Source: a bacterium (lineage in GTDB: Bacteria > Acidobacteriota > Thermoanaerobaculia > Multivoradales > J023). Taken from it: a stretch of DNA of 64,000 nt. Below the pieces are notes generated by a model. That model saw nothing but the letters and a program-made list of their open reading frames with translations. It was not told the origin of the DNA and ran no database searches. The stretch is taken from contig JAAELT010000725.1 of NCBI GenBank assembly GCA_024226315.1, forward strand, positions 53,429 to 117,428, in the 5' to 3' direction. How positions within the stretch are numbered: position 1 is the stretch's first letter; each line of letters starts with the position of its first letter. Made by a program: the position numbers and the translations under genes. This document shows positions 34,861 through 43,252 of this stretch, piece by piece.

Positions 34861-35851
34861 GCCGGCCCTCTAGTAGAGGGGGCAGCCGGCGTCCGCGGCG
34901 GTGCAGGGCCTCGAAGGCCAGCACGCACGCCGCGGCGCCGGCCACGGCCAGAGCCAGTGGTAGTCCCGTCACCCGCTCGTGGACGCAGGTCCACACGAAC
35001 TGCACCAGGCACAGCGTGGAGACGATCCACAGCGTCGGGGCGCGGGGCAGCACCTGCACCATCCACGCCCCCAGCGGCGCCAGCCAGCTCAGGTAGACCT
35101 CGTGCTGGATGTCTCCGAGAAGCGCGCGGGTCGCCAGGCCGACGATCGACAGCGACGCCATGGCGATCACCGAGGTCGGAATGGCGATCTTCGTGTCGCC
35201 GCGCAGCAGCATAACCAGCACCATGTAGAGCAGCATGTTGACGCCGACGCCGGTGGCCGCCGTCACCAGGCCGCCGGCAACGCCGATCGTCAGCCCGAGC
35301 CGCAGGTCGCGCGCCGCGGTGTGGGCGCCCGGGCCATGGAGCACCTCGATCTCCCGGCGGTGTGCGAAGTGGGCAATGCCGAAGGCGGCCCAGATCACCG
35401 CGAAGAGTAGCTTGACCACCAGCGGCGGCACCAGCGGCAGCAGCAGCACCGTGGCCAGCGGCACCACCATCACGCCGGCGACCAGCGTCCAGCCGAGGAT
35501 CGGCCAGGCGACCGGACGCCCCGTCGCGAAGATGAACAGGCTGGCCGACAGCATGCCGGCGGACTGGATGGCGAAGCTGAAATCGCGGCCGACCGCGGCG
35601 GGCTCGTCGAACAGCAGGACCAGCACCGGAAAGCCGACCGCGCCACCGCCCATCGGAGTCGAGGCGCCGAAATAGGAGCCGAGCGCCATGGCCACCGCGA
35701 TCCCCCAGTGCTGGCGCACCGCCTCCCAGTGATCGCCGCTGACGACCAGATAGAGCCAGGAGCCGGTGAAGGCCAGCAGCCAGAGGAAGAAAAGACGCAA
35801 GCGCACGGAAGTTCGGCTAACTCGCTCGGGTGCCACTGGTGGCTTGTCCAC
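34853..35851 (-). CDS. TauE/SafE family membrane permease
   Basis: A membrane protein of up to 332 residues with about eight hydrophobic segments and the TauE/SafE pattern: 'GSYFGASTPMGGGAVGFPVL' near the N-terminus and 'GLTIGVAGGLVTAATGVGVN' in the second half, two related glycine-rich half-repeats. The family exports or imports organosulfur and sulfite-type anions; the substrate here is unknown. The nominal GTG start at 35851 lies inside the paired-hairpin repeat. GTG 35806 (VRLRLFFLWLLAF) is a plausible shorter start; neither has a clear ribosome site. Confidence 0.85.
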   Translation of the reverse strand: MDKPPVAPERVSRTSVRLRLFFLWLLAFTGSWLYLVVSGDHWEAVRQHWGIAVAMALGSYFGASTPMGGGAVGFPVLVLLFDEPAAVGRDFSFAIQSAGMLSASLFIFATGRPVAWPILGWTLVAGVMVVPLATVLLLPLVPPLVVKLLFAVIWAAFGIAHFAHRREIEVLHGPGAHTAARDLRLGLTIGVAGGLVTAATGVGVNMLLYMVLVMLLRGDTKIAIPTSVIAMASLSIVGLATRALLGDIQHEVYLSWLAPLGAWMVQVLPRAPTLWIVSTLCLVQFVWTCVHERVTGLPLALAVAGAAACVLAFEALHRRGRRLPPLLEGRPS

Positions 35852-35910
35852 CAGTGCTCTGTGCCGACCGAGCAGACACTGGCGGGCAAGCCGCCAGAGC
35901 CACCCAAGCC
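35828..35910. repeat. paired-hairpin dispersed repeat, copy 2
   Basis: 83 bp with the same layout as 21937-22020: CACTGGTGG-CTTGT-CCACCAGTG, a ~20-bp link, then CTGGCGG-GCAAG-CCGCCAG, ending CACCCAAGCC. Arms differ from copy 1 in matched pairs (GGTGG/CCACC against GGCGG/CCGCC), supporting a conserved hairpin. It covers the 5' end of the TauE/SafE reading frame. Confidence 0.85.
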
Positions 35911-35944
35911 CTGAGCCCGCTCTTTCGTCGGTGGATCATCCGGA

Positions 35945-36661
35945 TCAGGACGCGGCCGCAGCTTCTGCCGCCGCCTGGACCCGCACGGCCCGCGCCGCGA
36001 GGATCACCTCGACTGCCTGCTCGACGCCGAACTGTTCCAGGTGGAGCGACAGGTCGAAGCGCGCCGAGGTGGCCGGATCGAGCTTGAAGTGCCGCTTCAA
36101 GAAGGCGCCCCGCTCCTCCTCGAGACGCTGGATCTCACGGATCGCGGCCACGCGCCCGAGGTCCCGGTCGGCGGCCAGCGCGTCGATGCGGGCCTCGTGC
36201 GAGGCGACCAGCCGCACCCGGAAGCCGCGGTCCGCGGGCAGGACCAGGTCGGCGCCCCGGCCGAAGAATACCGCGCTGCCCTGGCGGGCGAGCCCGATCA
36301 GCGTCTCGCACAGGCGATGGAAGTAGTCGGTCTTGATGAACTTCCGGTCGAAGAAGCCGCGCATCACCTCTTCGGTCCAGCTCAGATCGCGCTGGTCCAT
36401 GTTGGCGTAGACCTGTTGGCGGACGAAGTCGTCTCCGGCCATGGCCTCCAGGACCTCGCGGTCGAACATCGGCCAGCCGAGCGCCTCGGCCAACCTGGCC
36501 GCCACCTCCTCGGCACCGGGCGTGGCGACCCGACGCGAGACGCAGACGAAGTCCTCCACCTCCTGGCGCTTGGGTTCCGGTTTCGCCAGCCTCTGGGAGC
36601 GAGACAGCTCCCAGTTGCGCATCTGCCGCTCGACCACGCGGGCCATCGGGTTGCTGCTCAT
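35945..36661 (-). CDS. cytidylate kinase-like family protein
   Basis: A 238-residue protein resembling the AAK (cytidylate-kinase-2) family: 'FVCVSRRVATPGAEEVAARL', then 'GWPMFDREVLEAMA', 'FFGRGADLVLPADRGFRVRL', and 'RDLGRVAAIREIQRLEEERG'. The normally Gly-rich P-loop (GSGG-type) reads ATPGAEE here, so nucleotide kinase activity is uncertain. AAGGAGG precedes ATG 36661. Soluble. It lies 75 bp downstream of thiC on the same strand and could share its transcript. Confidence 0.75.
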   Translation of the reverse strand: MSSNPMARVVERQMRNWELSRSQRLAKPEPKRQEVEDFVCVSRRVATPGAEEVAARLAEALGWPMFDREVLEAMAGDDFVRQQVYANMDQRDLSWTEEVMRGFFDRKFIKTDYFHRLCETLIGLARQGSAVFFGRGADLVLPADRGFRVRLVASHEARIDALAADRDLGRVAAIREIQRLEEERGAFLKRHFKLDPATSARFDLSLHLEQFGVEQAVEVILAARAVRVQAAAEAAAAS

Positions 36662-36736
36662 GTCACCCTCCTTATCCTGGAACAACCGCGCGGCGCCGCG
36701 ACATATTTCCGCCGGGGGCGCCCAGCCTCCGCGCGA

Positions 36737-38479
36737 TCATCCCCCGATCTGCACCAGCTCCCTCTCCTGCAGGCTCTGGGCATCCCCGGCGTCGTCGACG
36801 TTGTCGCTGTGGCAGGATGCCTTTTCGCCTTCACCCGCGCCCACCGCTTGCCGCGTCTTGGAGGCCAGGCGATGCACCTCCTCGGGGGAGAGCACGCCGC
36901 GCTGCTCCAGGATCTGCCGCTGAGTGGGGGTCAGGGCGTCGCTCAACTTGGGCTTGTCCCAGGCGAAGGCTTGCGTCTTGCCCGAGGCGAACTCGACGAT
37001 CTCCTTCGAGATCCGCACGCTGCACCAGTCGTGGCCGCACATGGCGCAGAAGTCGGTGTCGACGTCGAGGTCCTCGTCGTGAAAGGCGCGGGCGGTGTCG
37101 GTGTCGAAGGCGAGGTCGAAGTGCTCCTGCCAGTTGAGCGCCGCGCGCGCCTTGGTCAGCTCGTCGTCCCAGTTGCGCGTTCCCGGAATCCCAAGGGCGA
37201 CGTCGGCGGCGTGAGCGGCGATCTTGTAGGCGACGCAGCCCTGCTTGACGTCCTCCTGCTTGGGCAGCCCCAGGTGCTCCTTGGGGGTCACGTAACACAG
37301 CATGCTGGCGCCGTGGTAGGCGGCCGCGGTGGCGCCGATCGAGCTGGTGATGTGGTCGTAGCCGGGGAAGACGTCGGTCACCAGTGGGCCGAGCACGTAG
37401 AAGGGCGCGCCGTGGCACAGCCGCCGTTCGAGCTTCATGTTGTACTCGATCTGGTCGAAGGGCATGTGGCCCGGGCCCTCGACCATCACCTGAACCCCTT
37501 TGGCCCAGGCGCGCTCGGTGAGCTCGGCGATGGTCTCGAGCTCGGCGAGCTGGGCGTCGTCGGTGGCGTCGGAGAGGCCGCCGGGGCGCAGCCCGTCGCC
37601 GAGCGAAAAGCTGACGTCGTACTCGCGCATCAGATCGCAGATGTCGTCGAAGATCTCGTACATCGGGTTCTGCTGGCCGTGTACCAGCATCCACTTGGCG
37701 AGCAGCGAGCCGCCACGCGAAACGATGCCGATGAGGCGTTTCTCGACGTATTTCAGGTGCTGGCGCAGCACGCCGGCGTGGACCGTGAAGTAGTCGACTC
37801 CCTGCTTCGCCTGGTGCTCGAGGGTTCCGAGGATGACGTTGTGGGTCAGATCCTCGATCCGCCGGCCTAGGATCATCGAGTAGAGCGGTACGGTGCCGAT
37901 CGGCACCGTCGAGTCGCGGAGAATCGCCTCGCGGCAGGCGTCGAGGTCGCCGCCGGTGGAGAGGTCCATCACCGTGTCGGCGCCCCAGCGCACCGCCCAT
38001 CGCAGTTTGTCGACCTCTTCTTCGGTGCCGGAGCTGACCGGCGAGGCGCCGATGTTGGCGTTGATCTTGGTGCGCGAGGCGCGGCCGATGGCCATCGGGT
38101 CGAGCCGGTAGCCCAGGTGAACGGTGTTGGCCGGCACGATCATCCGCCCGGCGGCCACTTCGGCCCGCACCTGCTCGGCCGTCAGGTGCGGCTCGCGGTC
38201 GGCCACCCGCCGCATCTCGGGCGTGACCATGCCGAGCCGCGCCTTCTCGAGCTGGGTCACAGCCGAGGCGGCGTCGCGGGGATCGGCCTGGAAGTCGTGG
38301 GCTGTTTTCTCGGACGGCGCCGGCATGCCCGGCGTGTCGGGAGAGGAGTAGGTCCTGGGACCGCCGATGTCGGGGGCCAGCGCGAAGCTGCCGGGCGTCG
38401 TGCCTTCGCTGACCGAGGTCGGATTGACGGCGCCGCGCAGCGGCACCCTGTGGCGGGCGGTGGGGTTCGACGAATCCAT
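36737..38479 (-). CDS. thiC: phosphomethylpyrimidine synthase ThiC
   Basis: A 580-residue radical-SAM enzyme that rearranges aminoimidazole ribotide to HMP phosphate in thiamine synthesis. Strong family segments are 'SRTKINANIGASPVSSGTEE', 'ADTVMDLSTGGDLDACREAI', 'VEGPGHMPFDQIEYNMKLE', and the C-terminal cluster motif CAMCGHDWC (CxxCxxxxC). Length is normal. ATG 38479 is preferred, with GAGGAGG upstream; the ORF start at 38512 adds 11 unlikely residues. No TPP (THI-box) riboswitch is recognisable in the ~190-bp leader. Confidence 0.97.
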   Translation of the reverse strand: MDSSNPTARHRVPLRGAVNPTSVSEGTTPGSFALAPDIGGPRTYSSPDTPGMPAPSEKTAHDFQADPRDAASAVTQLEKARLGMVTPEMRRVADREPHLTAEQVRAEVAAGRMIVPANTVHLGYRLDPMAIGRASRTKINANIGASPVSSGTEEEVDKLRWAVRWGADTVMDLSTGGDLDACREAILRDSTVPIGTVPLYSMILGRRIEDLTHNVILGTLEHQAKQGVDYFTVHAGVLRQHLKYVEKRLIGIVSRGGSLLAKWMLVHGQQNPMYEIFDDICDLMREYDVSFSLGDGLRPGGLSDATDDAQLAELETIAELTERAWAKGVQVMVEGPGHMPFDQIEYNMKLERRLCHGAPFYVLGPLVTDVFPGYDHITSSIGATAAAYHGASMLCYVTPKEHLGLPKQEDVKQGCVAYKIAAHAADVALGIPGTRNWDDELTKARAALNWQEHFDLAFDTDTARAFHDEDLDVDTDFCAMCGHDWCSVRISKEIVEFASGKTQAFAWDKPKLSDALTPTQRQILEQRGVLSPEEVHRLASKTRQAVGAGEGEKASCHSDNVDDAGDAQSLQERELVQIGG

Positions 38480-38670
38480 GGGCGAGTCCTCCTCGATCGT
38501 GTGAGGGCCCATTCTATCGTGCGCTCAGGGGCAGGTCGCGAAGGCTTTGCTGCCGATGATCGCGGGGCCGGCACGAGGCAGATTCTTAATAGAGGTTAAT
38601 GGGGAGTGGCCGCTGGGTTGGTATAAAGTCCGGCCGGGAAAGCCATGACAGCGAACCAGGGGAGATGCTC

Positions 38671-39297
38671 GTGTCGGAAGCGGACGACGGTTCGAAAGCG
38701 GGACAAGGCACTGTAGAGCCGGGCACTGTGGGGGCGCCTGCCGAGCTGTCATCGGGCGAGGAGCGCCGCGGAGAGCGCCGCTTCCCGATGGTCGGCATCG
38801 AGGTGCTTTATTCGCCCTTCGACGGCAAGGTGCTCCAGAACGCCGGCAAATTGGTGCGCGAGGCCGTCGGATTCGACATCAGCCTATCCGGACTGTCGTT
38901 CGACATCAGGGAGCCGATGGAGCCCGGCGAAGAGCTGTTCATCCAGCTCGAGGACCCCGCCGGTGGACATGGCGAGAGGCTCCTGGCCGAGGTGCGCTGG
39001 TGCCACAAGGTCGACGACGCCCACTTCCGCATCGGCACCCGGATCAAGGAATCGAAGCCCGGGGAGGCCGGCGGCGCGGTCGGCAAGATGATCTCGAAGG
39101 TCGTCGGCGACGGCCCCATGGTGCCGTCGGGCGCCGATTTCCGCTGTCCCGCCTGCGGCAAGCGGACGCGCTTCGCGCTGATCGGGCTGCAGCCGGGTAC
39201 CTGGGAGCGAGGCGTCTTTCCGCTCTACCAGTGCGGATCCTGCGAGTCGACCCGTTCGATCATCGCCATCCTGAGCTACAATCGAAGCGGCTTCTGA
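38671..39297 (+). CDS. PilZ domain protein with C-terminal zinc ribbon
   Basis: A 208-residue protein. After a ~30-residue polar N-terminus comes a PilZ domain: 'RRGERRFPM' (RxxxR) and 'DISLSGLSFDI' (D/NxSxxG), the two c-di-GMP-binding motifs, to ~residue 125. The C-terminal 60 residues have two Cys pairs, CPACGKR and CGSCEST, 35 residues apart, as in a zinc ribbon. Start: GTG 38671 has AGGGGAG at good spacing, whereas ATG 38665 lies too close to it. Likely a cytoplasmic c-di-GMP effector; its partner is unknown. Confidence 0.85.
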   Translation: MSEADDGSKAGQGTVEPGTVGAPAELSSGEERRGERRFPMVGIEVLYSPFDGKVLQNAGKLVREAVGFDISLSGLSFDIREPMEPGEELFIQLEDPAGGHGERLLAEVRWCHKVDDAHFRIGTRIKESKPGEAGGAVGKMISKVVGDGPMVPSGADFRCPACGKRTRFALIGLQPGTWERGVFPLYQCGSCESTRSIIAILSYNRSGF

Positions 39298-39348
39298 TCT
39301 GTTCGGGCCTTTCTGCTCGGCGGAGCGGTGACGCCGTCGCCTCGAGGG

Positions 39349-39771
39349 TCAGGCCGGGAGCCAGCGCTCCAGCACCGCGCAGAGATTGTCTTGATGAAAC
39401 GGCTTCGCGAGGTAGTCGTTCATGCCCGCTGCCAGGCACCTCTCGCGGTCGCCGTGGAGCACGTGGGCGGTGAGCGCCACGACCGGCAGCCGGCGCCCGC
39501 CGAGTTGCCGGCGGAGGCGGCGGGTGGCCTCGTAGCCGTCGAGCTCGGGCATCTGGCAATCCATCAGCACCAGGTCATAGCTGTTGCGGGCGATCGCCTC
39601 CAGCGCCTCGACGCCGTTGTCGGCGACGTCGACGTTGTAGCCCAGCAGCTCGAGGTGCTTGCGCGCGATGAGCTGGTTGATCGGATTGTCCTCGGTCACC
39701 AGAATGCGGTGACCGGCGCGGGACTCGTCTCCCCTGATGTCACACCCTCGTGGTTCGGTTCGTGAGATCAT
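39349..39771 (-). CDS. stand-alone response regulator receiver domain
   Basis: A 140-residue CheY-like receiver: 'ILVTEDNPINQLIARKHLEL' (acidic pair), phospho-acceptor D in LVLMDCQMPELDGYE, T in 'VVALTAH', K in 'YLAKPFH'. There is no output domain. The sequence most resembles the receiver at the C-terminus of hybrid histidine kinases ('EDNPINQ...'), so it may be a detached kinase receiver or a single-domain regulator. No kinase gene is nearby. Confidence 0.88.
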   Translation of the reverse strand: MISRTEPRGCDIRGDESRAGHRILVTEDNPINQLIARKHLELLGYNVDVADNGVEALEAIARNSYDLVLMDCQMPELDGYEATRRLRRQLGGRRLPVVALTAHVLHGDRERCLAAGMNDYLAKPFHQDNLCAVLERWLPA

Positions 39772-39909
39772 GGTTGCACTCCGCTTGGAGCCGGCCCATG
39801 GTGGCCGGATCGACTCCGGTTCGATGTCCGATGCCCGGACTGTAGACGGGCGACGTTACGGCCGACATTACGTTTCTCGAACCACCTGGACTCAGGAGGG
39901 AAATCGCGC

Positions 39910-40713
39910 GTGCGTATCGCTTCTTGGAACATCAACGGCATCCGGGCCTGTGCCCGCAAGGGTCTCGGCGAATGGCTCGACGGCTGCGAAGCCGGCATCG
40001 TCGCCGTGCAGGAGGTGCGGGCCAGGCTGGAGCAGGTGCCGGAGGATCTGCGCGACCGCAACGGCTGGCACCTGGACCTGGTGTCCGCGGAGCGCCCCGG
40101 CTACAGCGGCGTGGCGCTCTTCGCCAGACGCGCGCCCGACTCCGTCCGTTCCGAAATCGGCGAGCCCGAGGTCGACCGCGAGGGTCGTCTGCAGATCGCG
40201 CGTTTCGGTAGCCTGCGGCTGGTGAACGCCTACTTCCCGAACGGCAACGGCAAGAATCGCGATCTCAGCCGCATTCCCTACAAGCTCGACTTCTACTGCC
40301 GGCTCTACGACGAGCTGGAGGAGTCGAAGCAGCGAGGCGAGCGGATCCTGGTGATGGGCGACTTCAACACCGCGCACCGGGAGATCGACCTGGCGCGTCC
40401 CAAACAGAACCGAGAGACCAGCGGCTTTCGTACCGAGGAACGCGAGGAGCTCGATCGCTGGCTCCGGCACGGCTGGGTCGACACGTTCCGCCTCTTCTGT
40501 GAAGAAGGCGGCCATTACACCTGGTGGTCTCAGCGATTCGGGGTTCGCGAGCGCAACATCGGTTGGCGGATCGACTATATTCTGGCTTCACCGGGGGCGG
40601 TGCCCTTCGTCCGCAGCGCGGCGATTCACCCGGAAGTGACGGGTTCGGATCATTGTCCGCTCAGCGTCGAGGTCGACGAAGGTATCTTCGAGGCCCGTCC
40701 CGACAGCACGTAG
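39910..40713 (+). CDS. xth: exodeoxyribonuclease III family AP endonuclease
   Basis: A 267-residue Mg-dependent exo/endonuclease of base-excision repair. Motifs: 'MRIASWNINGIRA', 'AVQEVR' (metal Glu), 'GYSGVALFAR', 'NAYFPNGN', 'GDFNTAHREIDLARPKQN', 'WRIDYILAS', 'GSDHCPL' (catalytic D-H). Starts at GTG 39910 with AGGAGGG upstream. Length is normal. Followed 33 bp later by the beta-oxidation gene. Confidence 0.96.
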   Translation: MRIASWNINGIRACARKGLGEWLDGCEAGIVAVQEVRARLEQVPEDLRDRNGWHLDLVSAERPGYSGVALFARRAPDSVRSEIGEPEVDREGRLQIARFGSLRLVNAYFPNGNGKNRDLSRIPYKLDFYCRLYDELEESKQRGERILVMGDFNTAHREIDLARPKQNRETSGFRTEEREELDRWLRHGWVDTFRLFCEEGGHYTWWSQRFGVRERNIGWRIDYILASPGAVPFVRSAAIHPEVTGSDHCPLSVEVDEGIFEARPDST

Positions 40714-40746
40714 CAAGACATCTCGCCCGAAGGAGGCAATGGCCAT

Positions 40747-43179
40747 ATGAACTATCCGATCGAACGGGTCGCGGTGATCGGTGCCGGCACCATGGGCGCG
40801 GCGATCGCGGCGCACGTGGCCAACGCCGGCCTGCCGGTGCTGCTGCTCGACATCGTTCCCCGGGAGCTGACCCCGGCGGAAGAGAAGAAGGGGCTGACCC
40901 TGGAGCACCCCGCGGTGCGCAACCGTCTGGTTCAAGAGGGACTGAAGCGCACCCTAAAGATCAAGCCGGCGTCGTTCATGAGCCGGGCGGCGCGCAAGCT
41001 GGTGACGGTGGGCAACCTGGAGGACGACCTGGGGCGCCTCGCTGACGTCGACTGGATCGTCGAGGCGGTGGTCGAGAAGCTCGAGATCAAGCGCGATCTG
41101 ATGGCGCGGATCGACGCCGTGCGCGGCGAAGGCACGCTGGTGACCACTAACACCTCCGGCCTGCCGATCGCCTCGATCGCCGAAGGCCTCTCGGACGACT
41201 TCCGGCGGCATTTCTTCGGCACCCACTTCTTCAATCCGCCGCGTTACATGAAGCTGCTCGAGATCATCCGTGGTGACGAGGCGGATCCCCTGGCGGTCTC
41301 GGCGCTGGCCGAGCTCGCCAACCGTCAGCTCGGCAAGGGCGTGGTCTTTACCCGGGACACCCCCAACTTCATCGGCAACCGGATCCTGTCGATCCACGGC
41401 TCCCACGTGATCGACTACGCGCTCGAGAACGACTACCGCTTCGAGGAGGTCGACGCCGTCACCGGTCCGCTCATCGGGCGCCCCAAGACCGCCACCTTTC
41501 GCTTGCAGGACCTGGTCGGCATCGACGTCGCCGCCTACGTCGGCCAAAACCTCCACGGGCTGATCCCCGACGACGAGCACCGCTACGTGCTGCGCTCGCC
41601 GCGCGTGGAGAAGCTGATCGGCGCCCTGATCGAGAACGGCCGCCTGGGCAACAAGAGTCGCGCCGGTTTCTATCGCAAGAGCAAGGGACCGGGCGGCAAG
41701 CCGGTCTTCGAGGTGCTCGACCGCGAAACTCTGGAATACGAGCCGCAGCAGAAGGTGGAGCTCGAGGCGCTGGCCGAGGTCGGACGGATTCCGGATGTCG
41801 GCGAGCGTCTGCGCGCTCTCTTCGACGAGCGCTTCGCCGAGGACCGAGGCGCCCGCCTGGCCTGGGCCGCCACCAGCCAGCTCCTGGGCTACTCGGCGGC
41901 GGTGGCCGAGGAAATCGCCTACGACATCATGAGCATCGACAACGCGGTGCGCTGGGGCTTCGGCTACGAGCTCGGGCCGTTCGAGCTGTGGGACCGGCTG
42001 GGAGTCGCCGACACCGTGGAGCGCATGGAAGAGGGCGGTTTCGAGGTCGCCGAGTGGGTCAAGGAGATGCTGTTCGCCGAGATCGAGACCTTCTATCGGG
42101 TCGAAGATGGCGAGGTCACCGGCTACTACGACTGGGCGACCAAGAGCTACGCCGACATCCACATCGAAGAGCACGAGATCGAGGTCGACTCCCTGCGTCG
42201 CGACGCCGAGCCGGTGGCGAGCAATCGCTCCGCCAGCTTGCACGACATGGGTGACGGCGTGCTGCTGCTCGAGTTCCACTCCAAGATGAACGCCATTGAC
42301 GACGGCCTCGTGGCCATGATGGTCGAGGCCCGCGAGCAGCTAGACAGCGATGCCTACTACGGCCTGGTGATCGGCAACGACGGCCCCAATTTCTCGGTCG
42401 GCGCCAATCTGAAGCAGGTCGGCGAGGCCGCGCTGGCGGGTAACTTCGAGGGCATCAAGCAGGCTTCGGGCGCGCTTCAGGGTGCGCTCCAGGAGCTGCG
42501 CTACGGCTCCAAGCCGGTGGTGGCCGCCGTCCACGGCATGGCGCTCGGCGGCGGCGCCGAGATCGTGCTGGGTGTCTCGCGCGTCGTCGCCCACTCCGAA
42601 AGCTACATCGGCCTGGTGGAGGCCGGCGTCGGCCTGCTGCCCGCCGGTGGCGGGCTCAAGGAACTGGTGCGGCGGATCGTCTCGCCGGTGATGGAGCTGA
42701 AGGAGGGCGATCCTCTGCCCCTTGCCCAGAAGGTGCTCGAGACCGTCGCCATGGCCAAGACCTCGACCAGCGCCGCCGAGGCCCGCGAGATGGGTTTTCT
42801 GGGCACGCACGACCGCATCGTGATGAACCGGGCTCACCTGCTCTACGAGGCCAAGCAGGAGGTGCTGCAGATGGGGGCCGACGGCTACCTGGCGCCACCA
42901 CCGGCGGCGGTCTACGCAGGCGGCCGCGATCTGCTGGCGGCGCTCGAGGTGATGGTGTGGTCGCTCCAGCAGGCCGGCTACGCCAGCGAGCACGACGCCC
43001 TGGTGGCGCGCAAGATCGCCTTCGTCATCGCCGGCGGCGACGTCTCGTCGCCGGCCTGGGCAAGCGAAGAGTACTTTCTCGAGCTCGAGCGCGAAGCGTT
43101 CGCCGAGCTCGTTTCCACGGAAAAAACACAGGCGCGCATCCGGCACATGCTGGAGACCGGCAAGCCGTTACGGAACTAG
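40747..43179 (+). CDS. fadN: 3-hydroxyacyl-CoA dehydrogenase/enoyl-CoA hydratase, FadN-like
   Basis: An 810-residue bifunctional beta-oxidation enzyme. N-terminal NAD-binding domain (VAVIGAGTMGAAIAAHVANA, residues ~7-26), 'FGTHFFNPPRYMKLLEII' and 'DTPNFIGNRI' (3-hydroxyacyl-CoA dehydrogenase signature). After a second HAD C-terminal domain comes a crotonase domain (~500-700: 'VIGNDGPNFSVGANLKQVGE', 'AVHGMALGGGAEIVLGVSRV'). The order dehydrogenase-then-hydratase matches Bacillus FadN, not E. coli FadB. It pairs with the downstream thiolase. Confidence 0.93.
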   Translation: MNYPIERVAVIGAGTMGAAIAAHVANAGLPVLLLDIVPRELTPAEEKKGLTLEHPAVRNRLVQEGLKRTLKIKPASFMSRAARKLVTVGNLEDDLGRLADVDWIVEAVVEKLEIKRDLMARIDAVRGEGTLVTTNTSGLPIASIAEGLSDDFRRHFFGTHFFNPPRYMKLLEIIRGDEADPLAVSALAELANRQLGKGVVFTRDTPNFIGNRILSIHGSHVIDYALENDYRFEEVDAVTGPLIGRPKTATFRLQDLVGIDVAAYVGQNLHGLIPDDEHRYVLRSPRVEKLIGALIENGRLGNKSRAGFYRKSKGPGGKPVFEVLDRETLEYEPQQKVELEALAEVGRIPDVGERLRALFDERFAEDRGARLAWAATSQLLGYSAAVAEEIAYDIMSIDNAVRWGFGYELGPFELWDRLGVADTVERMEEGGFEVAEWVKEMLFAEIETFYRVEDGEVTGYYDWATKSYADIHIEEHEIEVDSLRRDAEPVASNRSASLHDMGDGVLLLEFHSKMNAIDDGLVAMMVEAREQLDSDAYYGLVIGNDGPNFSVGANLKQVGEAALAGNFEGIKQASGALQGALQELRYGSKPVVAAVHGMALGGGAEIVLGVSRVVAHSESYIGLVEAGVGLLPAGGGLKELVRRIVSPVMELKEGDPLPLAQKVLETVAMAKTSTSAAEAREMGFLGTHDRIVMNRAHLLYEAKQEVLQMGADGYLAPPPAAVYAGGRDLLAALEVMVWSLQQAGYASEHDALVARKIAFVIAGGDVSSPAWASEEYFLELEREAFAELVSTEKTQARIRHMLETGKPLRN

Positions 43180-43182
43180 CAG

Positions 43183-43245
43183 AGAATCCCCCTCCATCTC
43201 CCCCGTCTCAAAGGGAGCAGGGGCAAAGGGGGAGGGTCAAAGGAG
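43183..43245. repeat. purine/pyrimidine-rich dispersed repeat, copy 2
   Basis: GAGAATCCCCCTCCATCTC, then CCCGTCTCAAAGGGAG..., lies between the two beta-oxidation genes. It shares its first ~15 bases with the reverse complement of the element at 3198-3231. The two arms (CCCTTTG/CAAAGGG-type) could pair. Confidence 0.45.
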
Positions 43246-43252
43246 ACCGATC

